Shown here: positions 1-5,646 of the stretch, one piece after another
Numbering within the stretch: position 1 is the first letter of the stretch
Layout of the letters: each line of letters begins with the position of its first letter
Assembly: GCA_949288405.1 (NCBI GenBank)
Contig: CASEKM010000107.1
Location: 1 to 5,742, forward strand
Direction: 5' to 3'
From: an uncultured bacterium
GTDB lineage: Bacteria > Bacillota > Clostridia > Oscillospirales > Oscillospiraceae
DNA: 5,742 nt
The notes under the pieces: model-generated
Database searches by the model: none
What the model was told of the DNA's origin: nothing
Seen by the model: only the letters and a program-made list of their open reading frames with translations
Made by a program: the position numbers and the translations under genes

Positions 1-217
1 GTCCCTGGATCCCCTGGGGGCCGGCAGGTCCCATCGGCCCTTGGGGGCCCTGGGGGCCGGTGGGTCCCGTGGGGCCGCCCAGGGGCGGGCAGGGGGGCGG
101 ACAAGGAGGCGGACAGGGGGCGGGGCAGCAGCAGTCCGAGGGCCGGCAGGTGGTCAGATAGGCCACCACCTCGCCTCCAGGCCGGCGGCCCCGGTCGGAT
201 GGAAGGTAATGATTCAT
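1..217 (-). CDS. Collagen-like (Gly-X-Y repeat) protein with Cys/Pro-rich N-terminus, 5' part only
   Basis: The minus strand reads from ATG at 217-215 and stays open to the left edge, giving 72 codons of an incomplete gene. Residues 1-23 are a short non-repetitive lead (MNHYLPSDRGRRPGGEVVAY...). Residues 24-45 are rich in Cys and Pro: C24, C29-C31, C35, C39 and C43, with CPPP spacing. From G48 onward glycine falls at every third residue (48, 51, 54, 57, 60, 63, 66, 69, 72) with Pro, Thr and Gln in the other positions (GPTGPTGPQGPQGPMG), the signature of a collagen triple helix. No signal peptide or membrane segment is visible. Bacterial proteins of this kind are often surface, spore-coat or exosporium filaments (BclA-like); that role is inferred. 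The clustered cysteines could cross-link or anchor chains. A purine-rich ribosome site at 229-240 supports the start. Total length and C-terminal domain are unknown. Confidence 0.85.
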   Translation of the reverse strand, partial: MNHYLPSDRGRRPGGEVVAYLTTCRPSDCCCPAPCPPPCPPPCPPLGGPTGPTGPQGPQGPMGPAGPQGIQG

Positions 218-228
218 AGCAGCATACG

Positions 229-240
229 CTCCTTCTCCTT
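229..240 (-). promoter_or_regulatory. Tandem ribosome binding site and MLL mini-ORF before the collagen-like gene
   Basis: The minus strand carries AAGGAGAAGGAG at 240-229, two overlapping Shine-Dalgarno-like blocks. The second block lies 11 nt before the collagen-like ATG (217). The first lies 9 nt before another ATG at 225, which opens a three-codon frame (Met-Leu-Leu-stop) whose TGA overlaps the real start as ATGA. The Gly-X-Y frame fixes the real start at 217. The mini-ORF may be chance or may couple translation. Confidence 0.55.
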
Positions 241-281
241 GGATCGTTTGGAATCACTTCCGTGTGGCACTGCCACGTTCC

Positions 282-308
282 AGCCTATGCGTGAGACAGG
301 AAAATGGT
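282..308 (-). promoter_or_regulatory. Possible sigma-K-like promoter for the collagen-like gene
   Basis: On the minus strand an AC dinucleotide (308-307) is followed after 17 nt by CATAGGCT (289-282). This resembles the mother-cell sigma-K pattern (AC, 16-17 nt, CATAnnnTA) but lacks the final A. It would place transcription start roughly 55-60 nt before the ATG. The match is short and could be chance; it is noted because collagen-like spore-surface genes are typically sigma-K dependent. Confidence 0.2.
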
Positions 309-318
309 CCCCATCCCC

Positions 319-347
319 TTGTCTCCCGGCCCCGGTTGTGGTAGAGT
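319..347 (+). promoter_or_regulatory. Possible sigma-A promoter for the adh-glpK gene string
   Basis: TTGTCT (319-324) and TAGAGT (342-347) are separated by 17 nt and each match four of six bases of the TTGACA/TATAAT consensus. Transcription would start near 354, giving a leader of about 33 nt before the ATG at 387. No better pair was found in the intergenic region. Confidence 0.35.
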
Positions 348-386
348 TTTCTTATCCACTCTATCTATGAAACGGAGGTCCTTTGT

Positions 387-1574
387 ATGCATGCCTTTGA
401 ATTCTATCAGCCCACCGCCATCACCTTCGGCCCGGGCACCGAGGAGCAGGCCGGGGCTAAGGCCGCCCAGCTGGGGGCCAAGCGGGTCCTGGTGGTCTAC
501 GGCGGGGAGAGTGCCAAGCGCAGCGGCCTGCTGGACCGGGTGCTCGCCTCCCTGGAGGAGGCGGGGCTGGCCCACGAGACCTTCGGGGGCATCCACCCCA
601 ATCCCCGCCTGTTCCAGGTGCGGGAGGGGGTCCAGAAGGCGCTGGACTTCGGGGCCGACCTGGTCCTGGCGGTGGGGGGCGGCAGCGTCATCGACGCCGC
701 CAAGGCCATCGCCCTGGGGGCGGCCAACCCGGAGGGGGATCTGTGGGACTTCTGGCTGCGGAAGCGGCCGGTGGAGCGCACGCTGCCCGTGGGCGCCATT
801 CTCACCATCTCCGCCGCTGGCAGCGAGACCAGCGACACCGCCGTCCTCACCCGGGACGACACCCTGGTGAAGCGGGGGCTGGGCTCCAGCCTGCTGCGGC
901 CCAAATTTGCCATCATGGACCCGGAGCTCACCTACACGCTGCCCCCCTTCCAGGTCACCTGCGGGGTGGTGGACATTATGATGCACACCCTGGACCGGTA
1001 CTTCACCTCGGTCACCGGCAACCTGCTCACCGACGAGATCGCCGAGGGGCTGCTGCGCACGGTGATCGCCTGCGGCCGGCGGGCCCATCAGAACTCCCGG
1101 GATGAACAGGCCATGAGCGAGCTCATGTGGGCGGGCAGCCTGTCCCACAACGACCTCACCGGCCTGGGGGCCCCCAAGGACTTCGCCCCCCACCAGCTGG
1201 GCCACGAGCTCAGCGCCCGGTTCGACTTCGCCCACGGGGCCACCCTGTCCGCCGTGTGGGGCAGCTGGGCCCGGTACTGCTGGGAGACCAACCCCGCCCG
1301 CTTTGCCCAGTACGGCGTCCGGGTGTGGAAGCTGGACCCCGCCGGGAAGGGCGAGGATCAGCTGGCCCAGGAGGCCATTGCCGCCACCGTGGACTATTTC
1401 CGCTCCCTGGGCATGCCCACCTGCTTCACCGAGCTGGGCTGCGGGGTCCAGTCGGAGGCGGAGCTGGAGGAGCTGGCCCGCCGGTGCACCTTCTACGGCC
1501 AGCGGACCATCGGCACCTTCCGGGTGCTGGGATATGAGGACATCCTGGAGATCTACCGGCTGGCCAATCACTGA
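387..1574 (+). CDS. Iron-containing alcohol dehydrogenase, YqhD/butanol dehydrogenase type
   Basis: This 395-residue protein matches the usual length of the group III iron-dependent alcohol dehydrogenases (E. coli YqhD is 387). These cytosolic enzymes reversibly reduce aldehydes (butyraldehyde, 3-hydroxypropionaldehyde and others) with NAD(P)H. The N-terminal Rossmann-like half carries VYGGES (37-42) and the dinucleotide-binding VGGGS (96-100). The helical C-terminal half carries the metal ligands D196 and H200 (VVDIMMH), H269 and H283 (HQLGHELS...FAHG). Their spacing is identical to D194, H198, H267 and H281 of YqhD. The YqhD cofactor loop GGGS is GGES here, placing E41 where the NADP 2'-phosphate would sit, so NADH preference is plausible. 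ATG 387 has GGAGG 8 nt upstream. glpK follows after 60 nt with no terminator between, so co-transcription is likely. The real substrate cannot be read from sequence; butanol dehydrogenase or 1,3-propanediol oxidoreductase activity are both possible. Confidence 0.93.
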   Translation: MHAFEFYQPTAITFGPGTEEQAGAKAAQLGAKRVLVVYGGESAKRSGLLDRVLASLEEAGLAHETFGGIHPNPRLFQVREGVQKALDFGADLVLAVGGGSVIDAAKAIALGAANPEGDLWDFWLRKRPVERTLPVGAILTISAAGSETSDTAVLTRDDTLVKRGLGSSLLRPKFAIMDPELTYTLPPFQVTCGVVDIMMHTLDRYFTSVTGNLLTDEIAEGLLRTVIACGRRAHQNSRDEQAMSELMWAGSLSHNDLTGLGAPKDFAPHQLGHELSARFDFAHGATLSAVWGSWARYCWETNPARFAQYGVRVWKLDPAGKGEDQLAQEAIAATVDYFRSLGMPTCFTELGCGVQSEAELEELARRCTFYGQRTIGTFRVLGYEDILEIYRLANH

Positions 1575-1618
1575 TTTTGATATCCCCCACGTTTTCCGCC
1601 GTCATCCAAATCAAACAG

Positions 1619-1628
1619 AAGGCAGGTG
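1619..1628 (+). promoter_or_regulatory. Ribosome binding site that decides the glpK start
   Basis: AAGG (1619-1622) and AGGTG (1624-1628) precede ATG 1635 by 12 and 6 nt. A GTG at 1626 is in frame and would add three residues, but it lies inside this site and has no good ribosome site of its own. ATG 1635 also begins the protein right at the conserved glycerol kinase N-terminus (MKRYIAALDQGTTSSR). Confidence 0.6.
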
Positions 1629-1634
1629 CCGCCT

Positions 1635-3131
1635 ATGAAACGATACATCGCCGCCCTGGACCAGGGCACCACCAGCAGCCGGTGCATCCTCTTTGACCGG
1701 GAACAGAATATCATCGGCTCCGCCCAGCGGGAGCTGACCCAGATCTATCCCCAGCCCGGCTGGGTGGAGCAGGACCCCATGGAGATTTGGTCCACCCAGT
1801 ACGCCGTCCTCACCGAGGTGCTGGCCAAGACCGGGGTGTCCCCCGACGAGCTGGCCGCCATCGGCATCACCAACCAGCGGGAGACCACCGTGGTCTGGGA
1901 CAGGGCCACCGGCCGCCCCATCTGCAACGCCGTCGTGTGGCAGTGCCGCCGCACCGCCGCCCTGTGTGAGACGCTGAAGGCCGACCGGGCCTTCTCCGAC
2001 TACGTCCGGGACCGCACCGGCCTGCTCATCGACGCCTACTTCTCCGCCACCAAGCTCCAGTGGATCTTAGACCACGTGGAGGGGGCCCGGGAGCGGGCCG
2101 AGGCGGGGGAGCTGCTCTTCGGCACGGTGGACTCCTGGCTGGTGTGGAAGCTCACCGGCGGGGCGGTCCACATCACCGACTGCACCAACGCCAGCCGCAC
2201 CATGCTCTTTGACATCCAGCGCCTGTGCTGGGATGAGGGCATCTGCCGGCGGCTGGGCATCCCCATGGCAATGCTCCCCCAGGTGCGGGACTCCAGCGAG
2301 ATCTACGGGACCGCCCAGCTGCTGGGTGCGGAGGTCCCCATCGCCGGGGTGGCGGGGGATCAGCAGGCGGCCCTCTTCGGCCAGGCCTGCTTCGCCCCCG
2401 GCGAGGCCAAGAACACCTACGGCACCGGCTGTTTCCTGCTGATGAACACCGGCGACCAGCTGTGCCGCAGCGGGAACGGGCTGCTCACCACCATTGCCGT
2501 GGGACTCAACGGAAAGGTCCAGTACGCCCTGGAGGGCTCCGTCTTTGTGGGCGGGGCGGTGATCCAGTGGATCCGGGACGAGCTGCGCTTCATCAGCGAG
2601 GCCCGGGACGCGGAGTACTACGCCTCCAAGGTGCCGGACACCGGGGGCGTGTACCTGGTCCCCGCCTTTACCGGCCTGGGGGCCCCCTACTGGGACATGT
2701 ACGCCCGGGGGGCTCTGGTGGGCATCACCCGGGGCACCGGCCGGGACCACATCATCCGGGCGGCCCAGGAGTCCATTGCCTATCAGGTGTGGGACCTGGC
2801 GGAGGCCATGGAGAAGGACACCGGCATCCCGCTGGCCGCCCTCAACGCCGACGGCGGGGCCAGCCGGGACAGCTTTCTGATGCAGTTCCAGGCGGATATT
2901 TTGAATAAGCCCGTGTGCCGCCCCAGGATCCGGGAGACCACCGCTCTGGGCGCGGCCTATCTGGCCGGCCTGGCCGTGGGCTTCTGGGGCGGCCGGGAGG
3001 AGATCCGCGCCCTGCGTCAGACTGACCGGCTCTACCGGCCGGACATGGACGGCGAGACCCGGGAGCGGCTGCTGCGGGGCTGGCACAAGGCGGTGGGCCG
3101 GGCCCAGAGCTGGGCGGAGCCGGACATTTGA
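1635..3131 (+). CDS. glpK: Glycerol kinase
   Basis: The 498-residue product phosphorylates glycerol with ATP to sn-glycerol 3-phosphate in the cytosol, trapping glycerol for glycolysis or lipid synthesis. It belongs to the FGGY carbohydrate kinases (usual GlpK length about 500). Visible features in order are the phosphate-binding loop DQGTTSSR (9-16), glycerol-binding QRE (81-83) and Y135, FGGY signature 1 (135-147, YFSATKLQWILDH), catalytic base D242 in GDQQAALFGQ, the ATP-site segment TYGTGCF (261-267), FGGY signature 2 (359-379) and the C-terminal ATPase-fold motif DGGAS (406-410). All catalytic residues are present. Where Bacillus and Enterococcus enzymes carry the histidine phosphorylated by HPr (H-F-F-G before PIAG), this protein has Q228-L-L-G, so activation by that route looks absent. 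It sits between the alcohol dehydrogenase and two small genes in one apparent transcript. No glpF or glpD is next to it. Confidence 0.97.
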   Translation: MKRYIAALDQGTTSSRCILFDREQNIIGSAQRELTQIYPQPGWVEQDPMEIWSTQYAVLTEVLAKTGVSPDELAAIGITNQRETTVVWDRATGRPICNAVVWQCRRTAALCETLKADRAFSDYVRDRTGLLIDAYFSATKLQWILDHVEGARERAEAGELLFGTVDSWLVWKLTGGAVHITDCTNASRTMLFDIQRLCWDEGICRRLGIPMAMLPQVRDSSEIYGTAQLLGAEVPIAGVAGDQQAALFGQACFAPGEAKNTYGTGCFLLMNTGDQLCRSGNGLLTTIAVGLNGKVQYALEGSVFVGGAVIQWIRDELRFISEARDAEYYASKVPDTGGVYLVPAFTGLGAPYWDMYARGALVGITRGTGRDHIIRAAQESIAYQVWDLAEAMEKDTGIPLAALNADGGASRDSFLMQFQADILNKPVCRPRIRETTALGAAYLAGLAVGFWGGREEIRALRQTDRLYRPDMDGETRERLLRGWHKAVGRAQSWAEPDI

Positions 3132-3164
3132 ATCCCCAACCATCAAAGGAGCGCGCACTGGACT

Positions 3165-3623
3165 ATGGAGTATTTTAACGTATGCAAGGAGATCTGGACC
3201 CGCTGGGTCCCTCAGCGGGGGCACGCCCAGGTGCTCCAGGGGGAGCTGCTGCGGCAGATCGAGCGCCTGCGCCACGAGGCCCAGGTCAACGAGAACCGAA
3301 ACTGGAACGGCGACCTGCTCTACTACTGCGACTTTCTCCGCGCCACCCTGCGCCAGGCCCAGTGCCTCACCCCCGAGGAGCGGGAGGACGTCAACTCCGC
3401 CCTGGTGCGGCTGCGCTCCTGCGGGGAGGTGGCCTGCCGCTACTACCGGGGGGAGATCTCCCGGGAGGAGCTGGAGGAGGACTACAACGGGGAGCTGGCC
3501 TATCTGGACGACGACCTCTACGACCAGGTGTGCGACGCCGTTGCCCTCTTCTACCAGGCCAACCCCGATCCCATCCCCTACGAGCACCGGCGGTCCGCCC
3601 GCCGGGGAACAAAGGAGCCTTGA
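3165..3623 (+). CDS. Uncharacterised 152-residue protein downstream of glpK
   Basis: I do not recognise this family. The product appears soluble and mostly helical, with no signal peptide or membrane segment. Striking conserved-looking residues are W11 and W14 in WTRWVPQRGHA, QGELLRQIERLR (25-36), an Asn/Trp patch N42-x2-N45-x-N-W-N (ends at 48), and an acidic stretch EELEEDYNGELAYLDDD (101-117). Cysteines are scattered (7, 55, 67, 86, 91, 123) without a metal-binding pattern. It starts 33 nt after glpK. The nearest ribosome site, AAAGGAG (3145-3151), is 13 nt from ATG 3165, slightly long, but no better in-frame start exists. Codon use is as GC-rich at third positions as its neighbours, which supports real coding. 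The next gene begins 2 nt after its stop, so the two are probably translated together and may act together. Confidence 0.75.
   Translation: MEYFNVCKEIWTRWVPQRGHAQVLQGELLRQIERLRHEAQVNENRNWNGDLLYYCDFLRATLRQAQCLTPEEREDVNSALVRLRSCGEVACRYYRGEISREELEEDYNGELAYLDDDLYDQVCDAVALFYQANPDPIPYEHRRSARRGTKEP
3611..3617 (+). promoter_or_regulatory. Ribosome binding site defining the GTG start at 3626
   Basis: AAAGGAG lies inside the last codons of the 152-residue gene and ends 8 nt before GTG 3626. This spacing supports GTG as the start of the 82-residue gene, rather than any upstream ATG in the same frame, which would overlap the preceding gene almost completely. Confidence 0.75.
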
Positions 3624-3625
3624 CT

Positions 3626-3874
3626 GTGAACGAATTGTTTATTCCCACTCTGTCCTTCTGGGAGAACGGCAACAGCTGGTACGGAAGTCTGGGCCTGGCC
3701 CGCTTCTTCATCCAGCCCCAGGAGGGACAGCTCTCCGTCCAGCTGTGGCGGGGTCCCCTCACCAGAGAGCTCAGCGAGCTTCTGGCGGAGGCCGCCTTCC
3801 CCATCAGCCAGGAGGGGCTGGACCAGCTCGCCGCCTGGCTGGACCAGCAGGCGCAGGCGCTGAACGCGCCGTAA
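3626..3874 (+). CDS. Uncharacterised 82-residue protein, GTG start, paired with the preceding gene
   Basis: I do not recognise this family. The frame opens with GTG (read as Met), giving MNELFIPTLSFWENGNSWYG and onward. The N-terminal half looks like beta strands built around a Gly/Asn/Trp turn (GNSWYGS, 15-21), an aromatic strand (ARFFIQP, 25-31) and WRGP (41-44). The C-terminal half is a likely helix after FPISQEG (58-64) and ends in a Gln/Ala-rich tail. There is no signal peptide, membrane segment or cysteine. The ribosome site AAAGGAG sits 8 nt upstream inside the previous gene and the intergenic gap is 2 nt, so translational coupling is likely. The strong terminator begins 5 nt after the stop, making this the last gene of the adh-glpK string. 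The same frame stays open far upstream, but that part is an out-of-frame shadow of the 152-residue gene. Confidence 0.72.
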   Translation: MNELFIPTLSFWENGNSWYGSLGLARFFIQPQEGQLSVQLWRGPLTRELSELLAEAAFPISQEGLDQLAAWLDQQAQALNAP

Positions 3875-3879
3875 AGGAT

Positions 3880-3920
3880 AAAAGCTCCCACCGGCCGCTG
3901 TGTGCCGGTGGGAGCTTTTT
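3880..3920. terminator. Bidirectional rho-independent terminator between convergent genes
   Basis: A perfect 16-bp stem (3880-3895 with 3904-3919, arms AAAAGCTCCCACCGGC and its complement) closes an 8-nt loop. On the plus strand the stem runs into TTTTT (3916-3920). On the minus strand the opposite arm ends in TTTT. It lies 5 nt after the 82-residue gene and 21 nt beyond the end of the hydrogenase gene, so it can end transcription from both sides. Confidence 0.93.
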
Positions 3921-3941
3921 CGTTCCGTTATTTGGATCTGG

Positions 3942-5459
3942 TTAATCCTGCACTTCTCTCAGGCGCTTGACCGCGGCGGAGTCCTGCACGGACTTCACCT
4001 TGGCCTCGTTCACATAGCGGCTGACGGCGGCGGTGCTCTTCTTCACCGGGGTGATGGTGCCCGCGCCGGCCACGCAGCCGCCGGGGCAGCCCATGCCCTC
4101 CAGCAGGTAGCCGTTGTACTTGCCCGCCTTAGCCATCATCAGCATCTTGCGGCACTCCCGCAGGCCGTCGGCGTGCTCCACCAGGACCTCCCGGTCCGGG
4201 TCGATCTCGGCGATGGCCTTCTTCACCGCCTCGGCCACGCCGCCGGTGACGGCAAAGCCGCGGCCCAGGGAGGTGCCGGTGGAGAACTCATCGTCGGGGT
4301 CGTAGGGCATCTCAGAGGGGACGATGCCCTTGGCGTCGAAGATGCCCTGCATCTCCTCGAAGGTGAGGACAAAGTCCACGTCGCTGCGGATGGTGCGGCG
4401 GGAGGCCTCCAGCTTCTTGGCGGTGCATGGACCGATGAACACGATGCGCACGTCCGGGTGGTCCTTCTTGTACAGCCGGGCGGTGAGCACCATGGGGGTC
4501 ATGGCCATGGAGATATAGTCCTTGAACTGGGGGAAGAGCTTCTTGGCCATCACGCTCCAGGAGGGGCAGCAGGAGGTGGCCATGAAGGGCTGCTGCTCCG
4601 GGACCTTCTTCAGGAAGTCCTCCGCCTCCTCGGCGGTGCACATGTCGGCGCCCACGGCCACCTCGATGACCTTGTGGAAGCCCACCTGGCGCATGGCCTC
4701 CCGGATCTGGGAGGAGGTGACGTTCTCGCCGAACTGGCTGACGAAGGCGGGGGCCACGGCGGCCACCACCTTGTCGCCCCGCTTGATGGCCTGGATCAGC
4801 TGGAAGATCTGGCTCTTGTCGGAGATGGCGCCGAAGGGGCAGTTCACCAGGCACATGCCGCAGGAGACGCACTTGTCATAGTCGATCTTGGCCCGGCCCA
4901 TCTCGTCGGAGCCGATGGCGTCCATGCCGCAGGCCTCGGCGCAGGGGCGCTCGAACTTCAGGATGGCGCCGTAGGGGCACTCGTCGGCGCACTTGCCGCA
5001 CTTGATGCACTTCTCCTGGTCGATGAGGCTCTTGCCCTGGACGATGGAGATGGCGTCCTTGGGGCACACCTCCTTACAGGGGTGGGCCAGACAGCCCTGG
5101 CACATGTTGGTCACCTGCACCCGCTTGGGGGGGCAGGCGTTGCAGGCGAAGGAAATGATGTTGATCAGCGGGGGATCGTAGTACTTCTCCGCCACCACGC
5201 TCTCCTCCAGGTAGGCGTCGGTGGGCTCGTACTCACTCACGTTCCGCAGGGGCAGGCCGATGGCCAGGCGGATGCGTTCGCTGACCACGGCGCGCTCCAC
5301 CAGGATGTTTTGGCGGTACTTGGCTACCTCGCCGGGGATGATCTTGTAGGGCAGCTCCCGAATGGTTTTGGCGTAGTTGCCCCCCTCGAAGGCCATCCGG
5401 GCCACCTCGGTGAACACCTGGCGCCGGATATCGTTGATAAAGGTGTGGACTCCGCGCAT
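3942..5459 (-). CDS. Monomeric [FeFe] hydrogenase, group B (ferredoxin-type clusters plus H-cluster domain)
   Basis: The 505-residue protein should interconvert protons and H2, probably with ferredoxin, in the cytosol of an anaerobe. Residues 1-105 form a family-specific N-terminal region. Iron-sulfur motifs follow: C120-x2-C123-x4-C128-x3-C132, C151-x2-C154-x2-C157-x3-C161 and C197-x2-C200-x2-C203-x3-C207, with extra pairs C106/C109 and C173/C177. The H-cluster domain has all three signatures: L1 TSCCPSW (295-301), L2 GPCTAKK (343-349) and L3 EGMGCPGGCVAGAG (454-467). By comparison with C. pasteurianum CpI, C298, C345, C458 and C462 hold the [4Fe-4S] part and C297 is the proton-relay cysteine. 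GPC in L2 (group A has MPC) and GGCVAGAG in L3 (group A has GCxxGGG) point to group B (TIGR04105-like). ATG 5459 has AGGAGG 7 nt upstream. It stands alone with its own promoter; no HydE, HydF or HydG gene is nearby. Group B enzymes have been discussed both as H2 producers and as sensors. Confidence 0.95.
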   Translation of the reverse strand: MRGVHTFINDIRRQVFTEVARMAFEGGNYAKTIRELPYKIIPGEVAKYRQNILVERAVVSERIRLAIGLPLRNVSEYEPTDAYLEESVVAEKYYDPPLINIISFACNACPPKRVQVTNMCQGCLAHPCKEVCPKDAISIVQGKSLIDQEKCIKCGKCADECPYGAILKFERPCAEACGMDAIGSDEMGRAKIDYDKCVSCGMCLVNCPFGAISDKSQIFQLIQAIKRGDKVVAAVAPAFVSQFGENVTSSQIREAMRQVGFHKVIEVAVGADMCTAEEAEDFLKKVPEQQPFMATSCCPSWSVMAKKLFPQFKDYISMAMTPMVLTARLYKKDHPDVRIVFIGPCTAKKLEASRRTIRSDVDFVLTFEEMQGIFDAKGIVPSEMPYDPDDEFSTGTSLGRGFAVTGGVAEAVKKAIAEIDPDREVLVEHADGLRECRKMLMMAKAGKYNGYLLEGMGCPGGCVAGAGTITPVKKSTAAVSRYVNEAKVKSVQDSAAVKRLREVQD

Positions 5460-5466
5460 TGCTTCT

Positions 5467-5472
5467 CCTCCT
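5467..5472 (-). promoter_or_regulatory. Ribosome binding site of the hydrogenase gene
   Basis: The minus strand has a perfect AGGAGG (within GAGGAGGAG) ending 7 nt before ATG 5459, a textbook spacing. An upstream ATG at 5496 is in another frame, has no such site and runs into the hydrogenase gene out of frame. Confidence 0.85.
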
Positions 5473-5510
5473 CTGTTTTTGCAGGAAAACTTTCATCTTG
5501 AATCAGCTTT

Positions 5511-5540
5511 ATCTTACCATAGCCGCCCCGCTTTTGACAA
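5511..5540 (-). promoter_or_regulatory. Extended -10 sigma-A promoter of the hydrogenase gene
   Basis: On the minus strand TTGTCA (5540-5535, five of six consensus bases) and TAAGAT (5516-5511, four of six) are 18 nt apart, and TGG directly before TAAGAT gives a TGn extended -10. Transcription would start near 5504, leaving a leader of about 45 nt with the AGGAGG site. The -35 box overlaps a perfect TTGACA on the plus strand (5534-5539), but no matching plus-strand -10 box is seen. Confidence 0.6.
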
Positions 5541-5566
5541 CTGTTCTCCCTGTTAAGAAAACGGAG

Positions 5567-5585
5567 ATTTCTGCACAAATTTCTG
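5567..5585. repeat. Short direct repeat upstream of the hydrogenase promoter
   Basis: ATTTCTG occurs at 5567-5573 and again at 5579-5585, a 12-bp period, about 30 bp upstream of the hydrogenase -35 box. It could be a regulator site, but in this AT-richer stretch a 7-bp repeat can occur by chance. Confidence 0.25.
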
Positions 5586-5614
5586 GATTCTCATACAGCA
5601 TTTTCCCCAAACCC

Positions 5615-5644
5615 TCCCGGGGCGGGTCAACGGACCCGCCGGGA
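5615..5644. repeat. Hairpin 1 (8-bp stem, AACG loop)
   Basis: GGCGGGTC (5621-5628) pairs perfectly with GACCCGCC (5633-5640) around a 4-nt loop AACG. TCCC (5615-5618) and GGGA (5641-5644) extend the stem across a two-G bulge. No T-tract follows on either strand, so it is not a simple terminator. Confidence 0.7.
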
Positions 5645-5646
5645 CA

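Larger units (their letters stand above)
218..386. promoter_or_regulatory. Divergent intergenic region between collagen-like gene and alcohol dehydrogenase
   Basis: This 169-bp stretch is less GC-rich than its neighbours and lies between two divergently oriented starts, so it should hold both promoters. It contains the collagen gene's ribosome site (229-240), a 13-bp palindrome (GTGGCA-C-TGCCAC, 264-276), a tentative minus-strand sporulation-type promoter (282-308) and a tentative plus-strand housekeeping promoter (319-347). No RNA gene or credible small ORF is seen. Confidence 0.6.

Noticed and set aside
41..370. 109-codon plus-strand open frame at the left edge
   Set aside because: It is the complement of the Gly-X-Y repeat gene and runs across the promoter region; the product is Gly/Arg-rich noise.
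285..1571. 428-codon open frame antisense to the alcohol dehydrogenase
   Set aside because: It mirrors a gene with full catalytic motifs. Its product is a low-complexity Gly/Ala/Pro/His/Val mix typical of the reverse of GC-rich codons, and it has no supporting start context.
1576..1615. TTTGAT/ATCAAA inverted repeat between adh and glpK
   Set aside because: Only 6 bp with a loop of 28 nt and no T-tract; it would not form a useful terminator.
2067..3587. 506-codon open frame antisense to glpK and the 152-residue gene
   Set aside because: It crosses two real genes and their gap, and its composition is typical of an antisense shadow with no recognisable motif.
3900..5501. 533-codon plus-strand open frame opposite the hydrogenase
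   Set aside because: It begins inside the terminator hairpin and yields a His/Gly/Leu/Val-rich sequence without motifs, while the opposite strand has all H-cluster signatures.
5535..5556. Rex-type redox operator near the hydrogenase promoter
   Set aside because: There are TTGACAA and TGTTAA fragments, but they do not form the required inverted TTGTTAA-n4-TTAACAA arrangement.
5534..5562. Perfect TTGACA on the plus strand as a promoter for the hairpin cluster
   Set aside because: No acceptable -10 box occurs at 15-19 nt spacing; the match is explained by overlap with the hydrogenase -35 box on the other strand.
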